DNA of 64,000 bases from Pontibacter chinhatensis (GCF_900113285.1 NZ_FOOT01000001.1:434001-498000); one strand, 5' to 3'. Positions 17,923-27,013 are shown, counted from the stretch's first letter. Notes: generated by a model not told the origin, from the sequence alone. Numbers and translations: made by a program.

Positions 17923-19029
17923 ATGAACGTTAAATTTTGGGAGAAGAAGCCCGAAACAAAGGAACCTAAGAAAAAGAAGAGCTTTGCCCGCGAGTGGGGC
18001 GATGCCATACTTTTTGCTGTCATCGCAGCCAGTTTAATACGCTGGGCCACGTTTGAGGCTTACACCATCCCTACCCCGTCCATGGAGAAATCCCTGCTGG
18101 TGGGGGATTTCCTGTTTGTGAGCAAGCTGCACTACGGCCCGCGCACCCCCATGACGCCGCTGCAGGTGCCGCTCACGCACCAGACCATCTGGGGAACCAA
18201 CATTCCCTCCTACTCCAAGGCCATTCAGCTGCCATCTTACCGCCTGCCCGGTTTTTCGGAGGTGAAACGCAACGACGTGGTGGTGTTTAACTACCCGCCG
18301 GAGGATGAACATCCGGCTGACCTGCGCACCAACTACATCAAACGCGCCATCGGCCTGCCCGGGGATTCGCTGGAGATACGGGATACGCAAGTATACATCA
18401 ACGGCAAGGCGATTGAGAACCCTGAAGAGATGCAGTTTAAGTACATCATCATCCCGACGATGCAGCTTTCCCAGAAATTCTTCCAGGACCGCGACATTCG
18501 TTTAAGCGAGGTACAGTTGCTGGACAATGGCTATGTGCTGGACATGACACCGGCGATGGCGGATGAAATTTCCAAGCTCGACATAGTGAAGGAGGTCCTC
18601 CCTTACAAAGCGAGCCCAGGAGAAGCGGAGGCAGGCGTCTTCCCGTACGTACCAAGCAAGCTGAAGTGGAACAGGGATTTCTACGGACCGATTTACGTTC
18701 CTAAGGAAGGGGTTACTGTGGCCATCACTCCGGAGTCGCTGCCGTTCTACGAGCGTGTCATCAAAGAGTACGAGCACAACGAGAATGTGGAAACCCGTGA
18801 CGAGAAACTGTTTATTGATGGACAGGAAGTGACGCAGTATACCTTTAAGCAGGACTATTACTTCATGATGGGCGACAACCGCCATAACTCCCTCGACTCA
18901 CGCTACTGGGGCTACGTACCTGCCGACCACGTGGTGGGCAAGGCCGTAATGATCTGGATGTCTACCAACCCGGAAGGCACCGGGTTTAGTAAAATCCGCT
19001 GGAACCGGATTTTCAACATCATCAAATAA
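17923..19029 (+). CDS. lepB: Signal peptidase I
   Basis: Inner-membrane serine protease that removes signal peptides from exported proteins. At 368 residues it has the extended Bacteroidota form. After a Lys-rich cytoplasmic start comes one membrane helix (about 26-42). The catalytic Ser53 is in TIPTPSMEKSLLVGD and the general base Lys140 in YIKRAIGLPGDSLE. The conserved box YFMMGDNRHNSLDSRYWG lies near the C-terminus. An insertion of about 90 residues between the Lys motif and the GDN box enlarges the periplasmic part. It is the last gene of the operon and is followed by a perfect palindrome. Confidence 0.95.
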   Translation: MNVKFWEKKPETKEPKKKKSFAREWGDAILFAVIAASLIRWATFEAYTIPTPSMEKSLLVGDFLFVSKLHYGPRTPMTPLQVPLTHQTIWGTNIPSYSKAIQLPSYRLPGFSEVKRNDVVVFNYPPEDEHPADLRTNYIKRAIGLPGDSLEIRDTQVYINGKAIENPEEMQFKYIIIPTMQLSQKFFQDRDIRLSEVQLLDNGYVLDMTPAMADEISKLDIVKEVLPYKASPGEAEAGVFPYVPSKLKWNRDFYGPIYVPKEGVTVAITPESLPFYERVIKEYEHNENVETRDEKLFIDGQEVTQYTFKQDYYFMMGDNRHNSLDSRYWGYVPADHVVGKAVMIWMSTNPEGTGFSKIRWNRIFNIIK

Positions 19030-19047
19030 GAAATTATACTCTAAAAT

Positions 19048-19089
19048 ACTATGACAGAGGCCAGCTATCTAGCTGGCCTCTGTCATAGT
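19048..19089 (+). terminator. Perfect 19-bp palindrome after lepB
   Basis: Two perfect 19-base arms (19048-19066 and 19071-19089) around ATCT. No T-run follows, so it may act as a 3'-end stabiliser or a factor-dependent terminator rather than a classical intrinsic one. Confidence 0.65.
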
Positions 19090-19216
19090 ATGGGAAATAT
19101 AGGCAGCTTAAAAATTAGCTGTTTTGGAATCAGGGAGAAAGTATGATTTCCTTAAACTTTTAAAGCGAATACCCATATACGTTAATACATGACTACACTT
19201 TTACTCTTCTAACCTT

Positions 19217-19633
19217 ATGAAAAATCTAAAACACTTATTTTTCCTGCTGGCTGCCATTTGTGTAGTGTCGCTAAGCAGCTGCAAAGATGACGACGATGAC
19301 GTATCTCCGAATGTATCGCTGCTCACAAACGGCGAATGGACTGGTAGTGCAGTATTTATAAACGGGGATGATCTTACCGCAGAATTCGAAGCGGAGTACG
19401 GAATAGATCTTACCCGCTATACTTCCAAATTCGAAAGGGATGGGAAATACGTAGACAAATATGCAGGCACTACTATGGTAGAAGGTGCATGGGAGTTTGA
19501 AAACGGCGAAAGAATTATAATCTTTGATAAGGGCACCTCAACAGAATACACAGTTGTCATCTCAAAGTTGGATGAGGACGAACTGTTTTATATGCAGGGC
19601 GCTGCCGAATTCAGGTTTATCAAAAAGAAATAA
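19217..19633 (+). CDS. Small lipoprotein (lipocalin-like)
   Basis: A 138-residue lipoprotein. The signal ends SLSSC with Cys22, immediately followed by KDDDDD, an acidic stretch like the Bacteroidota lipoprotein export signal that sends proteins to the cell surface. The mature part has a beta-rich pattern (NGEWTGSAVFINGDD, GAWEFENGERIIIFDKGTS) consistent with the lipocalin-like domains common in this phylum. No specific ligand is indicated. It is convergent with mutS2 and they share a bidirectional terminator. Confidence 0.75.
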   Translation: MKNLKHLFFLLAAICVVSLSSCKDDDDDVSPNVSLLTNGEWTGSAVFINGDDLTAEFEAEYGIDLTRYTSKFERDGKYVDKYAGTTMVEGAWEFENGERIIIFDKGTSTEYTVVISKLDEDELFYMQGAAEFRFIKKK

Positions 19634-19673
19634 AACAGCTGCGGCTCCCTTGCTTGGGAGCCGCAGCTGTTTT
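19632..19673. terminator. Bidirectional terminator between lipoprotein gene and mutS2
   Basis: Perfect 18-base arms (19632-19649, 19656-19673) around TTGCTT. A/T runs at both ends make it effective in both directions. It overlaps the stop region of the lipoprotein gene and lies just before the mutS2 stop. Confidence 0.88.
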
Positions 19674-19682
19674 ATTTCTACT

Positions 19683-22079
19683 TTACTTCAGCACCGCTAG
19701 TGTAGCGCCGTCACCACCGCGCTCTTCGACCTCGTTGCCGAGGCTGGCCACTTCCGGCACCGAGTACAGGTAGTCGCGCACCACCTGGCGCAGCACACCG
19801 TTGCCCCGGCCGTGGATGATCTTGATTTCCGGGATGCCCAGCATGATGGCTTCGTCTGTGAAGTTCATCACCCTGGTCAGCGCGTCTTCGGCATACTCAC
19901 CCCGTATGTCCAGCGTGCTGGCAAAGTCGGCCATGCGCTGCGTCATGTTCATGCCGCGGCTAAAGCCACCATCGCCGCTTTCCATCCGGGCTTTTTTCTG
20001 CTTGGCTACCTGCCCCTCTACCCGCTCCAGGTTATCTACCTTTACAATGGTCTTGAGGCCGCCAAACAGCACCTCGGCAGTTTTGCCTTTTATACTTACT
20101 ACCTGTCCTACTGAGTCCTGCCCTACCAGCGCCACGTTGTCGCCTTCTTTTATACTTCCGTTAGCGATGCGCTTGTGTGCAGGACGTGGCTCTTCTTTGC
20201 GCACCTCCTGGGCAAATTCCTCCAGCTCACGGCGGGCCTCCTTGGTTTTCTCCTTCTCGGCCTGGCTCTGCTTTATCTGCTGAATTGTGGATTCGATCTT
20301 CTGGTTGGCATCTTTCAGGAGCAGCTTAGCCTTGCCTTTGGCCTCGCGCATAATTTCCTGCTTGCTGTCTTCCAGGAAGTTTTTCAGGTCGCTGTAGTCT
20401 TTCACCTGGCGCTTGAGCTTTTCTTCCAGCTTGGTGGCCTCACGCACTTTCTTCTCCAGTTCCTGCTTCTCAGTCTCCAGTTCCTCCAGCAGGCGATCGT
20501 AGCGGATTTTATCTCTGCCGACCAGCTTACTGGCCCTGTCGATGATGTGCTTTGGAAGACCGATCTTCTGGGCAATCTCTATGGCAAACGAAGAACCCGG
20601 TTTCCCGATCTCCAGCTGATAGAGCGGCTGCAGGTGTTTGTGGTCGTAGCGCATAGCTCCGTTCACGATGCCCGGTGTGCGCTCGGCATAGTTTTTCAGG
20701 TTGGTATAGTGCGTCGTGATGACGCCGTACACATTGCTGTCATTGAGCGTTTGCAGCACGGCCTCGGCAATGGCTCCACCAAGTATAGGCTCTGTGCCCG
20801 TACCAAACTCGTCTATCAGCACCAGGCTTCGCTTATCGGCCACGGTCACGAATTTCTTCATGTTGGTCAGGTGCGAGCTGTAGGTACTCAGGTCGTTCTC
20901 TATCGACTGCTCATCGCCTATGTCAATGAAAATGTCATGGAAGATGCCCGCCTCAGAACCGTCCGCAGCCGGAATCAGCATACCGCACTGCAGCATGTAC
21001 TGCACCAGGCCCACCGTTTTCAGGCTCACCGATTTACCACCGGCGTTCGGACCTGAAATCAACAGGATGCGCTGATCGCGGTTCAACTCCAGATCCATCG
21101 GCACGGTAGGCTTGCCCAACTGCTTGTGCGACAAGTATAAAAGCGGGTGAAACGCCTGCTTCCAATCTATCAGCGGATACTTGTGCAGCTTAGGTTTGGT
21201 AGCCTCAATGCGGCGCGCAAAGGCAGCCTTAGCCCGGATGAAGTCGAGCAGGCCCAGGTACTGGTACGCTTTGCGCAGCTCCGGAATGTGGTGGCGCAGT
21301 GTGTTGGTCAGCGCCGTCAGGATACGGATAAGCTCGCGGTGGTAAGCGTTTTCCAGATCCTTGATGTCGTTATTCAGTTCAAAAATGGACTCCGGCTCAA
21401 TATAAACTGTCTGGCCCGTGTTGGACTCGTCGTGAATCAGGCCTTTGATGCGGCGCTTGTGCTCGGCAATCACCGGTATCACCAAACGGCCGCCACGGAT
21501 GGTTGGCTCCACGTCGGAAGGTGTCCAACCCTCGTTTTTGGCATGCTTGAGGATAGAACTGATTGTTTTACGAAGGATGGCCTGCTGCGCAATCAGATCG
21601 CGCTTGAGGCGCTGCAGCTCCGGCGTGGCGTCATCGCGCACAGCGCCCGAGTCGTCCACCACTTTATCCAGTGCAGCCAACAGCGAGCGCTCCACCATGA
21701 TGTTGGCACCCAGTGCTTTCAGGGCTTCAAAGGTTCCCTCCTCCGTTTCGGAGATAAAGCGCAGCGAGTCGCGTATCGTGCGCAGCGACATCTTGATCTC
21801 GAAAAACTGGGATACGTCCAGGAACGAGCCTTCTATGGCTGCCCGGTCGAGGTAGGCAGTAGGGTCATAGTAGTGCTGCAGCGGAATCTCAGCGTCCGAC
21901 TCCAGCAGTTGTTTAAATTCGTCGGTTTGTTGCAGCAGCCTGTCCACCAGGTCGTGGCGGTTCAGGAATGCCATGCGGCTCACGAAGTTACGGCCAAGCG
22001 GGCTCAGGCAAAGCTCTGAGAGCATCTCGCGTACTTGCGCAAACCCAATTTTTATTTCAAAGTTTTCTGGATAGATCAA
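19683..22079 (-). CDS. mutS2: MutS2 family ATPase/nuclease with Smr domain
   Basis: A 798-residue MutS2. It lacks the mismatch-recognition domain of MutS. It has the lever/clamp region, an ABC ATPase with Walker A GPNAGGKS at 343-350 and the signature around LSTYSSHLTNMK. It then has a long Glu/Lys coiled coil (about 520-640), a KOW-like patch and a C-terminal Smr endonuclease domain (LDIRGEYAEDALTRVM, HGRGNGVLRQ). MutS2 proteins suppress homologous recombination, and in some bacteria rescue collided ribosomes. Which role applies here is unknown. Confidence 0.95.
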   Translation of the reverse strand: MIYPENFEIKIGFAQVREMLSELCLSPLGRNFVSRMAFLNRHDLVDRLLQQTDEFKQLLESDAEIPLQHYYDPTAYLDRAAIEGSFLDVSQFFEIKMSLRTIRDSLRFISETEEGTFEALKALGANIMVERSLLAALDKVVDDSGAVRDDATPELQRLKRDLIAQQAILRKTISSILKHAKNEGWTPSDVEPTIRGGRLVIPVIAEHKRRIKGLIHDESNTGQTVYIEPESIFELNNDIKDLENAYHRELIRILTALTNTLRHHIPELRKAYQYLGLLDFIRAKAAFARRIEATKPKLHKYPLIDWKQAFHPLLYLSHKQLGKPTVPMDLELNRDQRILLISGPNAGGKSVSLKTVGLVQYMLQCGMLIPAADGSEAGIFHDIFIDIGDEQSIENDLSTYSSHLTNMKKFVTVADKRSLVLIDEFGTGTEPILGGAIAEAVLQTLNDSNVYGVITTHYTNLKNYAERTPGIVNGAMRYDHKHLQPLYQLEIGKPGSSFAIEIAQKIGLPKHIIDRASKLVGRDKIRYDRLLEELETEKQELEKKVREATKLEEKLKRQVKDYSDLKNFLEDSKQEIMREAKGKAKLLLKDANQKIESTIQQIKQSQAEKEKTKEARRELEEFAQEVRKEEPRPAHKRIANGSIKEGDNVALVGQDSVGQVVSIKGKTAEVLFGGLKTIVKVDNLERVEGQVAKQKKARMESGDGGFSRGMNMTQRMADFASTLDIRGEYAEDALTRVMNFTDEAIMLGIPEIKIIHGRGNGVLRQVVRDYLYSVPEVASLGNEVEERGGDGATLAVLK

Positions 22080-22100
22080 TGCTTATCTTTTAATTTACTG

Positions 22101-22108
22101 CAAAATTA
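22101..22108 (-). promoter_or_regulatory. Candidate promoter of mutS2 (-7 TAATTTTG)
   Basis: On the minus strand TAATTTTG matches TAnnTTTG 22 bases before the start. A TTTG (CAAA at 22126-22129 on the plus strand) lies 17 bases further up, close to the usual spacing. Confidence 0.5.
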
Positions 22109-22139
22109 GCATTTTATAACAAGTACAAACCGGTGTTTC

Positions 22140-22294
22140 GTTCGTTTTAATATCCTTATCTATTAGCAAGTATCAGGTATCTAGACAAAAGACTTTCTTG
22201 ACATAAGACAAAGGACTTTTTAACAAGACACATTGGGCGGAAAGCACGGCGCCCATACTTTCTAACTTTTAAACTTTCTAACTTCTACACTCCC
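22140..22294. repeat. Short-word intergenic repeats (GACAAAGGA and TTTCTAAC families)
   Basis: Contains GACAAAAGAC / AAGACAAAGGAC words around 22183-22222 and TTTCTAACTTTTAAACTTTC around 22258-22285. The same word families recur at 58767-58855 and 59710-59883. There is no gene in this gap. Confidence 0.6.
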
Positions 22295-22756
22295 ATGGTT
22301 CTTGACAAACTTGCCAACGCATCACGCTATTATACTTTGCACCCCCTCTTTGAGCAGGCCTTCGCCTACCTGCGCGACACCGACCTGGCCGCCGTAGCAA
22401 CGGGAGTGCACGAAATAGAAGGCCGCAACCTGTTTGCCATCATCTCCGATGGGCCGGGCTTTTCAGAAGAGGCTTACAAGCTGGAAGTACACCGCAAGTA
22501 CATCGACATACAGTACATCATCTCCGGCACCGACCGCATGGGCTGGAAGGACCTGGCACACTGCGCTGCCCCCAACGACCCTTACCAGGACGAGCGCGAC
22601 GCCGCCTTCTTCCCCGATAGAACCAACAGCTGGTTTGAAGTGCCAGCCGGTTCCTTTACCATTTTCTTCCCGGACGATGCGCATGCGGCTATGGTGACCG
22701 GTGAGCGCTTGGTGCGCAAGGTGGTGCTGAAGATTTCGGTAAGTCCTAAAGTATAA
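22295..22756 (+). CDS. YhcH/YjgK/YiaL family protein (DUF386)
   Basis: A 153-residue cupin-like protein matching the YhcH/YjgK/YiaL family. Diagnostic parts are GVHEIEGRNLFAIISD, the EVHRKYIDIQYIISG block and the C-terminal FFPDDAHAAM with conserved His/Asp probably binding a metal. Relatives include the beta-galactosidase beta subunit EbgC and proteins of sialic-acid and aldonate catabolism, which suggests a sugar epimerase or anomerase-like role. No sugar operon surrounds it, so the substrate is open. Confidence 0.88.
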   Translation: MVLDKLANASRYYTLHPLFEQAFAYLRDTDLAAVATGVHEIEGRNLFAIISDGPGFSEEAYKLEVHRKYIDIQYIISGTDRMGWKDLAHCAAPNDPYQDERDAAFFPDRTNSWFEVPAGSFTIFFPDDAHAAMVTGERLVRKVVLKISVSPKV

Positions 22757-22894
22757 AACAGCGATAAGGCTATCTCCGGCGCTTGTACTTATTTTTTATA
22801 CTTTCTTCTGGAGCAAATAAGGGCTGTAAATGCCGCCAACATTAAGCCGGCAAAACCAGTAAATTACTGCTCTTGATTGTAGCCTCTCCTTTCC

Positions 22895-24289
22895 ATGACA
22901 AACCTTAGAGAATTTCTGCAGCTCGTCTGGTCTGCCATCAAGGGCAAGGAGCAGGATTACACCACGCTTAGCATCCAGAACAGCATCATTCTGCTGGCCA
23001 TCCCCATGATTCTGGAGATGCTCATGGAATCTCTTTTTGCCATCGTGGACATCTTCTATGTAGGCCGGCTTGGGGCAAATGCATTAGCCATCGTGGGGCT
23101 GACCGAATCTATCCTGATGATCATTTATGCCGTGGGCATGGGCATTAGCATTGCCGCCACCGCTCTGGTGTCGAGGCGGATTGGGGAGAAAAAGTATAGG
23201 GAGGCCGGAAGTATAACGTTCCAGCTGATCGTGACGGGCATCGTGCTGGCCCTGCTGATGGGCGGCATCGCCACCTTCTTCGCCGGCGATTTACTATCCT
23301 TAATGGGGGCCGCGCCCGAGCTGGTGGCAGAGGGGGTGACGTACGCGCAGGTGATCTTTGCCGGTAACGTGGCCATTCTGCTCCTCTTCCTGATAAACGG
23401 CGCTTTCCGTGGCGCAGGCTTGCCTCACCTGGCTATGCGTACGCTCTGGCTGGCAAACGGCATCAACATTGTCCTGGATCCGCTCCTCATTTTCGGCATT
23501 GGCAGCATTGAGGGCCTCGGGTTGGCTGGGGCAGCCTGGGCCACCACCATTGGCCGAAGCCTGGGTGTGGTGTACCAGCTCTACCACCTCTTCAACGGCA
23601 AGCACGTGCTGAAAATCACGGGGGATAACCTGGTGATCAGCCTTAAAATGATTCTCCGCATCCTGAAGCTCTCCTCCGGCGGTGTGGGCCAGTACCTGAT
23701 CGACTCAGCCAGCTGGATCTTTTTAACGAGGCTAATGGCAGAGTTTGGCAGCAATGCTTTGGCCGGGTATACCATTGCCTTCCGCGTGATTACCTTTACC
23801 CTACTCCCTGCCTGGGGACTATCTTCTGCAGCCGCAACGCTGGTGGGGCAAAACCTGGGGGCCCGCAAAGCGATAAGAGCCGAGCTCGCCGTATGGCTTA
23901 CTGCCCGCTACAACATGGTGTTCATGGCCGTTATCACGCTCCTGTTCTTACTCTTTGGCAAACACGTTTCCAGTTTCTTTACCAGGGAGGCCGAGGTAAT
24001 CGGCATTGCCACAGATGCCCTGCAAATCATCACGTTGGGTTATATTTTCTTTGGGCTGGGCATGGTGATGGTACAAGCCTTTAACGGGGCTGGCGATACC
24101 CGCACGCCTGCTTTCATCAACATCTTTGTGCTGTGGGTTATTGAGATTCCGCTTGCTTATTTGATGGCTGTTTACCTGGGCTTTGCGGCCACAGGCGTCT
24201 TTATCGTCATTGCCTTCTGCCATTCGTTGCATGCCCTCGTTAGCTGGTGGCTATTCCGGCGCGGTACCTGGAAGCGTGTGAAAGTATAA
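22895..24289 (+). CDS. MATE family efflux transporter
   Basis: A 464-residue inner-membrane protein with about twelve hydrophobic helices in two homologous halves, as in multidrug and toxic compound extrusion exporters. Typical segments are IPMILEMLMESLFAIVDIFYVGRLG near helix 1, and GAFRGAGLP and NGAGDTRTPAFINI at the equivalent positions of the two halves. MATE proteins export cationic drugs or metabolites with sodium or proton antiport. The substrate cannot be inferred. It has its own upstream gap of about 140 bases. Confidence 0.92.
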   Translation: MTNLREFLQLVWSAIKGKEQDYTTLSIQNSIILLAIPMILEMLMESLFAIVDIFYVGRLGANALAIVGLTESILMIIYAVGMGISIAATALVSRRIGEKKYREAGSITFQLIVTGIVLALLMGGIATFFAGDLLSLMGAAPELVAEGVTYAQVIFAGNVAILLLFLINGAFRGAGLPHLAMRTLWLANGINIVLDPLLIFGIGSIEGLGLAGAAWATTIGRSLGVVYQLYHLFNGKHVLKITGDNLVISLKMILRILKLSSGGVGQYLIDSASWIFLTRLMAEFGSNALAGYTIAFRVITFTLLPAWGLSSAAATLVGQNLGARKAIRAELAVWLTARYNMVFMAVITLLFLLFGKHVSSFFTREAEVIGIATDALQIITLGYIFFGLGMVMVQAFNGAGDTRTPAFINIFVLWVIEIPLAYLMAVYLGFAATGVFIVIAFCHSLHALVSWWLFRRGTWKRVKV

Positions 24290-24401
24290 ACTGCCAAATA
24301 AACACTAGAAGTATACTTTTTTAGCAATCACCAGCGTCTTCCCCTTCAGAATAGCGATACTTTTTCTATACTTGCCGGAGCAATTGCTAACTGCTACTCC
24401 T

Positions 24402-24860
24402 ATGCTCCAAATCATTAGAACCGACTCTAGTAATCCTGACTTCCGGCTGCTGGTTTCCCTGCTCGACCAGGACCTGGCGGTGCGCGATGGGGCGGAACAT
24501 GCTTTCTATGCGCAGTATAACAAACTCGATAAGATACAACAGGTGGTAGTGGCTTGCCAGGAAGGTATGGCAGTGGGCTGCGGGGCTATCAAAGCCTACG
24601 AATCGGGCGTTGCAGAGGTCAAACGTATGTATGTGCGGGAGGAGCTGCGGGGACAAGGAATTGCCAAAAAGGTGCTGCAGGAACTGGAGCGATGGGCAGC
24701 TGAGCTGGGTTATACTTCCTGCATCCTGGAGTCGGGTAAAAAGCAGCCGGAAGCCATCAGCCTCTACCAAAAATGCGGCTACACGCTCATCCCGAACTAT
24801 GGGCAATACAAGGGTGTAGCGAACAGCGTGTGCATGCAGAAACAGCTGGCCAAAGTATAG
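24402..24860 (+). CDS. GNAT family N-acetyltransferase
   Basis: The start was set at ATG 24402 (MLQIIRTDSSNPDFRLLVS). The upstream in-frame ATG would add ten residues with no matching family start. The protein has 152 residues. The acetyl-CoA-binding motif A is VREELRGQGIAKKVLQELE, followed by SCILESGKKQPEAISLYQKC. Typical members acetylate amino groups of small molecules or proteins; the substrate is unknown. A palindromic heptamer at 24309-24318 and another TATACTT lie in its upstream region. Confidence 0.85.
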   Translation: MLQIIRTDSSNPDFRLLVSLLDQDLAVRDGAEHAFYAQYNKLDKIQQVVVACQEGMAVGCGAIKAYESGVAEVKRMYVREELRGQGIAKKVLQELERWAAELGYTSCILESGKKQPEAISLYQKCGYTLIPNYGQYKGVANSVCMQKQLAKV

Positions 24861-24935
24861 GCATAAAACAAACCCTGCTAACTTTGGGTTACCAAAGGCA
24901 AACAAAGCGGAGGTCTCCGCAGAGAACAAGTATAA

Positions 24936-25736
24936 ATGAAGTATACCCCACCTGAAATAAGGACCGTTGATGTGACGCGGTACATCACCCCGCTGCGTGA
25001 AGGCGGCTCGCTGCCGGCCATTGTGGAGGCGGATGATGAGTTTATGTACGTGCTCAAGTTCCGGGGAGCCGGGCAGGGTATAAAGGTGCTGATTGCCGAA
25101 CTGATTGTAGGCGAAATTGCCCGCGCCTTGGGCTTCCGTGTACCCGAAATCGTATTTGCCACACTGGATAAGGCTTTCGGGCGCACCGAGCCGGACGAGG
25201 AAATACAGGATCTGCTGCGTGCCAGCGAGGGCTTGAACCTGGCTTTGCACTACCTTTCCGGCGCCATCACCTTCGACCCGGTGGTGACGACCCTGGATGC
25301 GACACTTGCCTCCCAAATAGTATGGCTCGACAGCCTGGTGATGAACGTGGACCGCACCGCCCGCAACACCAACATGCTTATGTGGAAGAAAGAACTATGG
25401 CTGATTGACCATGGCGCGGCCTTATACTTCCATCACTCCTGGAACAACTGGGAAGAGCAGGCCAAGCGCCCTTTCCCCCAGATAAAAGACCATGTACTGC
25501 TGCCACTGGCCACAGAACTGGAGGCTGTAAATGCTGAATTCAACACCATACTTTCACCTGGGCGCATAAAGGCCATACTTTCAGCCATTCCCGATAGCTG
25601 GCTTACAGGCGTGGAGTCGCCTTTTGAAACCGCTGAGGAGCACCGCCAGGCCTATGCCCGGTTATTAGAGACACGTCTCGCCCATTCAGAAACCTTCGTA
25701 AAAGGAGCCGACCATGCAAGAAAAGCACTTATTTGA
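24936..25736 (+). CDS. HipA-like protein kinase (HipA_2 family)
   Basis: A 266-residue stand-alone HipA-type kinase domain. Catalytic elements are intact: Lys41 in YVLKFRG, Glu60 or Glu55 in the following helix, Asp139 in NVDRTARNTN with Asn144, and Asp158 in IDHGAAL (the DFG equivalent). It lacks the N-terminal subdomain of toxin HipA, and no HipB-type antitoxin is adjacent. Instead its last 23 bases overlap a DUF3037 gene, a pairing conserved in several phyla as far as I recall. The target is unknown; both toxin and housekeeping regulatory roles are possible. Confidence 0.85.
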   Translation: MKYTPPEIRTVDVTRYITPLREGGSLPAIVEADDEFMYVLKFRGAGQGIKVLIAELIVGEIARALGFRVPEIVFATLDKAFGRTEPDEEIQDLLRASEGLNLALHYLSGAITFDPVVTTLDATLASQIVWLDSLVMNVDRTARNTNMLMWKKELWLIDHGAALYFHHSWNNWEEQAKRPFPQIKDHVLLPLATELEAVNAEFNTILSPGRIKAILSAIPDSWLTGVESPFETAEEHRQAYARLLETRLAHSETFVKGADHARKALI

Positions 25737-26097
25737 GTACGCAGTGATTCGGGTGGTGCCCAGGGTGGAGCGGGAGGAGTTTCTGAATGTCGGTGTGATT
25801 CTTTTCTGCTCCTCCAAGGGTTTTCTGCAAACCAGGTATGCCCTCGACGAAAGCCGCCTAAAAGCCTTTTCAAGCTGCATCGATTTACAGGAGCTGCACC
25901 AGCGTTTGGGTGCCTTTGAGAAAGTATGCGCCGGCCGCAAAGAGGGTGGCCCCATCGGGCAATTGGGTACAGCTTCCCGCTTCCGCTGGCTTACCGCCAA
26001 CCGCAGCACCATCGTGCAAACTTCGCAAGTACATCCAGGTCTGTGCGCCAATCCCCAGGAGACGCTGGATAGGCTGTTTGAGCAGCTGGTGCTGTAG
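25714..26097 (+). CDS. DUF3037 family protein
   Basis: A 127-residue protein starting EYAVIRVVPRVEREEFLNVG and GVILFCSSKGFLQTRYALD, the signature of DUF3037. It begins 23 bases inside the 3' end of the HipA-like kinase gene in another frame, so expression is tightly coupled. Family function is unknown. The overlap suggests it partners, regulates or is a substrate of the kinase. There is no signal peptide or membrane helix. Confidence 0.85.
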   Translation: MQEKHLFEYAVIRVVPRVEREEFLNVGVILFCSSKGFLQTRYALDESRLKAFSSCIDLQELHQRLGAFEKVCAGRKEGGPIGQLGTASRFRWLTANRSTIVQTSQVHPGLCANPQETLDRLFEQLVL

Positions 26098-26181
26098 CAG
26101 TTTATGTTTTTCTAACTTGCAGGGGCTGGCATCCATGTCTACTACTTTGTCTTTCTATTCTTCAACCTATAAAACAAGTTT

Positions 26182-26706
26182 ATGAGATCAACTTTACTTT
26201 TAGTACTATTCTTTTTAATCACCGTCTCAGCTGCTTCTGCCCAGAAGATAGACACGACAAAGAGGCCACCCGCTGCCAAAGTAGAGGAGGCCAAAAAAAT
26301 TGCCACCACCATCTTTGATGATCTGAAGCACAAGCGCCATGATAAAGTTGCGGATTTTATGGTAGAGAGCCTCGGCAAGAGCTGGGATTCCTCCACCCGG
26401 ATCAAAAACAAAAATGATTACCGCGGTAAGATGGAGATTATTAGCGTAAGTCCTCCGAGTGGTGTTTACGGCGCGCTTGGCGGATACGACCTGATAGAGG
26501 AAGCCTATCTGCCAGGCAGCGACAGGTACTTCCGTCATACTTATATTACGTACCACGAAGGCAGTAAATTAGTATGGGAGCTGCGTTTTTACATCAATAC
26601 AAAGCAGGAACTTACACTGGATTACATTGGATGGAGCGAGAAAAACCCATTTGAATACCTAAGCACATCTGATATGCTGGTACCGCGCTACTTCAACAAT
26701 TACTAA
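26182..26706 (+). CDS. Secreted protein of unknown function
   Basis: A 174-residue protein with a clear signal peptide (MRSTLLLVLFFLITVSAASA, cleaved near AQK). The mature part looks like a small alpha+beta domain of the DUF3887/NTF2-like kind: an amphipathic helix KKIATTIFDDLKHKRHDKVADF followed by beta strands. This resemblance is weak and only by pattern. No partner gene is evident. It is followed by a good terminator at 26719-26771. Confidence 0.65.
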   Translation: MRSTLLLVLFFLITVSAASAQKIDTTKRPPAAKVEEAKKIATTIFDDLKHKRHDKVADFMVESLGKSWDSSTRIKNKNDYRGKMEIISVSPPSGVYGALGGYDLIEEAYLPGSDRYFRHTYITYHEGSKLVWELRFYINTKQELTLDYIGWSEKNPFEYLSTSDMLVPRYFNNY

Positions 26707-26718
26707 AATACTTCCTCC

Positions 26719-26771
26719 AAAAAGCCCTGCCGGACAAATGCATGACGCATCTTTCAGGCAGGGCTTTTTTT
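26719..26771 (+). terminator. Rho-independent terminator
   Basis: A 13-bp stem (26719-26731 with 26757-26769) enclosing a 25-base loop that itself holds TGCATGACGCA, then seven T. Confidence 0.8.
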
Positions 26772-26824
26772 ATTAATCGTTGATTGAAAGGCAAACGGCA
26801 ATAGGAATACCTTCTTTGTAAATC

Positions 26825-27013
26825 TTACTCCACTACTTTATAATTGCAGGTTGGGCCCGCATAGTAGGTGATCCGTTCTTCGGCCATCAGTTCCTGAATA
26901 ATCTTGTCAGTATACTCCTTGCTGAAGCCCAGGCTTTTCCCTAAATCAATTTCGTCTTCCTTTCCTTTGTTTTGGCGCAGTGCCTCCAGGTATTTTTCTT
27001 TGTCTTTTTCCAT
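26825..27013 (-). CDS. Small conserved-type protein, winged-helix-like
   Basis: A 62-residue protein rich in Lys and Glu with a predicted helix-turn-helix pattern (DLGKSLGFSKEYTDKIIQEL) and a C-terminal beta pair (ITYYAGPTCNYKVVE), as in small winged-helix proteins of this phylum. Codon use fits the surroundings. It sits 74 bases downstream of the S9 peptidase stop region on the same strand. The function is not recognised. Confidence 0.6.
   Translation of the reverse strand: MEKDKEKYLEALRQNKGKEDEIDLGKSLGFSKEYTDKIIQELMAEERITYYAGPTCNYKVVE

Noticed and set aside
20175..21056. Long open frame of 293 codons on the plus strand inside mutS2
   Set aside because: It lies antisense to a clear MutS2 with intact ATPase and Smr motifs, and its translation is Leu/Val/His-rich with no family pattern.
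24387..25316. 309-codon minus-strand open frame over the GNAT and kinase genes
   Set aside because: Antisense to two genes with intact catalytic motifs; no domain in its translation.
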